A DNA stretch of 16,575 nucleotides from Ruthenibacterium sp. (GTDB lineage Bacteria > Bacillota > Clostridia > Oscillospirales > Ruminococcaceae). The notes under the pieces are model-generated. The model was not told the DNA's origin and did no database searches. It worked only from the letters and a program-made list of their open reading frames with translations. Every line of letters starts with the position of its first letter. Position 1 is the stretch's first letter. Where the stretch lies: the NCBI GenBank assembly GCA_020025255.1, contig JAHHSK010000043.1, forward strand, positions 1 to 16,575, written 5' to 3'. This document shows positions 14,986-16,575 of the stretch, piece by piece. Made by a program: the position numbers and the translations under genes.

Positions 14986-15171
14986 TCAGCGTACAGGTGT
15001 TTTGCAGGCTTCGTCCGTATTTTCCCCACAGCAGCAGGTGCCGGAATGAATTTCTTCCAGCTCACCTGAACCGCCCTTGACGTTCATATGGCCGCCGCCG
15101 TTTGCCATGAATGCATCGATGCGGTCTACGAGCGCATCAATATCGATCTGCTGTTCGTTTTTTGTCTGCAT
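14986..15171 (-). CDS. Small Cys-rich protein resembling the start of the glycyl-radical domain
   Basis: This 61-residue protein lies between the PFL core and the radical-domain gene. Its first 32 residues (MQTKNEQQID ... GGGHMNV) align with residues 1-29 of the radical-domain protein: shared NEQQID, LV, a GG-x-H and NV. The DNA for NEQQID is also nearly identical, suggesting tandem duplication. It lacks the RVSGYAV radical loop. Instead residues 33-61 are Gly/Ser linker, acidic stretch and a Cys-rich tail with C46, C47, C48 and C56 (HSGTCCCGENTDEAC). The tail could bind metal or act as a thiol switch; this is inference. ATG 15171 follows a TGAGG and, further up, an AGAGAGG. It is in the same frame as both flanking PFL pieces. 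It ends in TGA. I do not recognise it as a named family. Confidence 0.72.
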   Translation of the reverse strand: MQTKNEQQIDIDALVDRIDAFMANGGGHMNVKGGSGELEEIHSGTCCCGENTDEACKTPVR

Positions 15172-15192
15172 CGTGCCTCAAGACCTCTCTTC

Positions 15193-16575
15193 TCAGTTTT
15201 CGGACTCAAACTCTTCCATCTCGATATCGAGGTCGCCTGCAAAGATCTGATCGTCTTTGCCCAGTGCGCCAGGGATAATGGAGAAGGTGTTGGAAATGCC
15301 ATCCTGTGCTTCGCTGAACGGAAGCTTGGAAACGGAAGCAAGGCTTGCAATTGCACCATGCTCATCACGGCGATGCATGGGGTTTGCGCCCGGAGCAAAC
15401 GGTTCACCCTTTTTACGGCCATCCGGCGTAGAACCGGTATTCTTGCCGTAAACAACATTGGAGGTGATCGTCAGGATCGAAGTGGTGGGGATACCGCCGC
15501 GGTAGGTGTGGTTGCCCTTGACATAGCTCATGAAGGTTTCAACCAATTCTGCCGCAATGCTGTCAACACGGTCATCATCGTTGCCGTATTTCGGGAAATC
15601 GCCTTCGATTTCGTAATCGACTACAACGCCGTCTTCGTCACGGATGCATTTTACCTTTGCGTACTTGATTGCAGAAAGAGAGTCTGCCACAACCGAAAGG
15701 CCGGCAATACCGGTTGCAAACCAACGGGTTACCTTCTTATCGTGCAGAGCCATCTGAATCTTTTCGTAGCAATATTTATCATGCATGTAGTGGATGATAT
15801 TCAGGGTATTCACATACACCTGTGCCAGCCACTTCATCATTTCCTTGTATTTGTCCATGACATCATCATAATCGAGATAATCACCGACAACCGGGCGATA
15901 CTTCGGGCCGACCTGCTTTTTGCTTACTTCGTCAACACCGCCGTTGATTGCGTACAGCAGGCACTTTGCAAGGTTTGCACGAGCACCGAAGAACTGCATT
16001 TCCTTACCAATACGCATGGAGGACACGCAGCATGCAATGCCGTAATCATCGCCGTGCGTTACGCGCATCAAATCATCGTTTTCATACTGGATGCTGGAGG
16101 ATTCGATCGAAGTCTTTGCGCAGAAACGCTTGAAGTTCATCGGCAGGCGGGTGGACCACAGAACCGTGAGGTTGGGTTCCGGTGCCGTGCCAAGGTTCTG
16201 CAGGGTGTGCAGATAACGGTAAGACATCTTTGTGACCATGTGACGGCCATCGATGCCAACACCGCCGATCGACTCGGTTACCCACTGCGGGTCGCCCGAG
16301 AACAGATCATTGTATTCCGGAGTACGCGCAAATTTGATCAAGCGCAGCTTCATGATAAAGTGATCCACGAATTCCTGGATCTGCTCTTCGGTGAATACGC
16401 CGTTTGCAAGGTCGCGCTCTGCATAGATATCAATGAATGTGGAAGTGCGGCCCAAGCTCATTGCTGCACCGTTCTGTTCTTTTACCGCAGCCAGATAGCC
16501 CAAGTACATCCACTGGATCGCTTCCTGCGTATTTTCTGCCGGGCGGGAAATATCAAAGCCATAGATTTCGCCAAG
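15193..16575 (-). CDS. pflB: Pyruvate formate-lyase catalytic core, lacking the glycyl-radical domain (partial, 5' end off window)
   Basis: The visible 460 residues are the C-terminal two-thirds of a pyruvate formate-lyase core, which splits pyruvate with CoA into acetyl-CoA and formate. The frame is open to the window edge; the first residues are LGEIYGFDISRPAENTQEA. The active-site pair is IACCVSSM at 16032-16027, matching Cys418/Cys419 of E. coli PflB. MQFFGARANLAK, NIIHYMHDKY and GIAGLSVVADSLSAIKYAKVK are near-invariant PFL segments. The protein stops after IIPGALGKDDQ and an acidic tail (FAGDLDIEMEEFESEN). In E. coli LGKDDE is followed directly by the radical domain, so about 80 residues are missing and are encoded instead at 14683-14925. 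The end is not a frameshift: a TGA ends it and a second in-frame TGA follows. Its promoter lies outside the window. Confidence 0.95.
   Translation of the reverse strand, partial: LGEIYGFDISRPAENTQEAIQWMYLGYLAAVKEQNGAAMSLGRTSTFIDIYAERDLANGVFTEEQIQEFVDHFIMKLRLIKFARTPEYNDLFSGDPQWVTESIGGVGIDGRHMVTKMSYRYLHTLQNLGTAPEPNLTVLWSTRLPMNFKRFCAKTSIESSSIQYENDDLMRVTHGDDYGIACCVSSMRIGKEMQFFGARANLAKCLLYAINGGVDEVSKKQVGPKYRPVVGDYLDYDDVMDKYKEMMKWLAQVYVNTLNIIHYMHDKYCYEKIQMALHDKKVTRWFATGIAGLSVVADSLSAIKYAKVKCIRDEDGVVVDYEIEGDFPKYGNDDDRVDSIAAELVETFMSYVKGNHTYRGGIPTTSILTITSNVVYGKNTGSTPDGRKKGEPFAPGANPMHRRDEHGAIASLASVSKLPFSEAQDGISNTFSIIPGALGKDDQIFAGDLDIEMEEFESEN

Noticed and set aside
15178..15195. TGA codons between the PFL pieces read as selenocysteine or tryptophan
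   Set aside because: The metallo-hydrolase and desulfoferrodoxin genes end in TGA, Trp is encoded by TGG elsewhere, no SECIS-like hairpin was seen, and each downstream piece has its own start and ribosome binding site.

Overview
The window looks like chromosomal DNA from a strictly anaerobic Gram-positive bacterium of class Clostridia, most likely an Oscillospirales/Ruminococcaceae-type gut commensal. This is an inference from the gene families (pyruvate formate-lyase with its activase, desulfoferrodoxin, a DUF512 radical-SAM protein next to der and plsY, an S11 carboxypeptidase), strong AGGAGG-type ribosome binding sites, and -35/-10 promoters close to TTGACA/TATAAT. No tRNA, rRNA, insertion sequence, prophage or CRISPR array was seen.

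Layout. (1) Positions 1-289 hold no gene I can support. A metallo-beta-lactamase-fold hydrolase follows on the + strand (290-1144). (2) A bidirectional terminator (1309-1342) separates it from a minus-strand housekeeping cluster, given here in order of transcription: yceD (DUF177) and rpmF (L32) from a near-perfect promoter, a terminator, then the DUF512 radical-SAM protein, der and plsY. (3) A second minus-strand unit is pgi plus a small P-loop protein of unknown role, with its own promoter and terminator. (4) A D-Ala-D-Ala carboxypeptidase (-) and the tRNA methylthiotransferase mtaB (+) diverge from a short intergenic region. A 21-bp-arm terminator lies between mtaB and desulfoferrodoxin (-). 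(5) A large secreted surface protein (-) has a signal peptide, a probable beta-helix region, three Ig-like repeats and a Pro-Glu/Pro-Gln stalk. A single in-frame TAG inside the stalk cuts it off from its C-terminal domain and membrane anchor. (6) The last 2.7 kb is a minus-strand pyruvate formate-lyase operon running in from beyond the right edge.

The most unusual part is the PFL operon. The catalytic core, with the Cys-Cys active site, stops exactly where the glycyl-radical domain should begin. That domain is a separate 80-residue protein with its own start and ribosome binding site, immediately followed by pflA. Between core and radical domain sits a 61-residue protein that resembles the first third of the radical domain but replaces the radical-glycine part with a Cys-rich tail (three adjacent Cys). 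All three pieces lie in one reading frame, separated by stops, which points to fission of an ancestral pflB plus partial duplication of its 3' end. The proposed reading is a two-subunit PFL with a replaceable radical subunit and an uncharacterised accessory protein. I cannot tell from the sequence alone whether this arrangement is already described.

Stop and start codons: plsY, yceD and the carboxypeptidase end in TAG, and the metallo-hydrolase and desulfoferrodoxin end in TGA, so the standard bacterial code applies. mtaB starts with TTG and rpmF with GTG.
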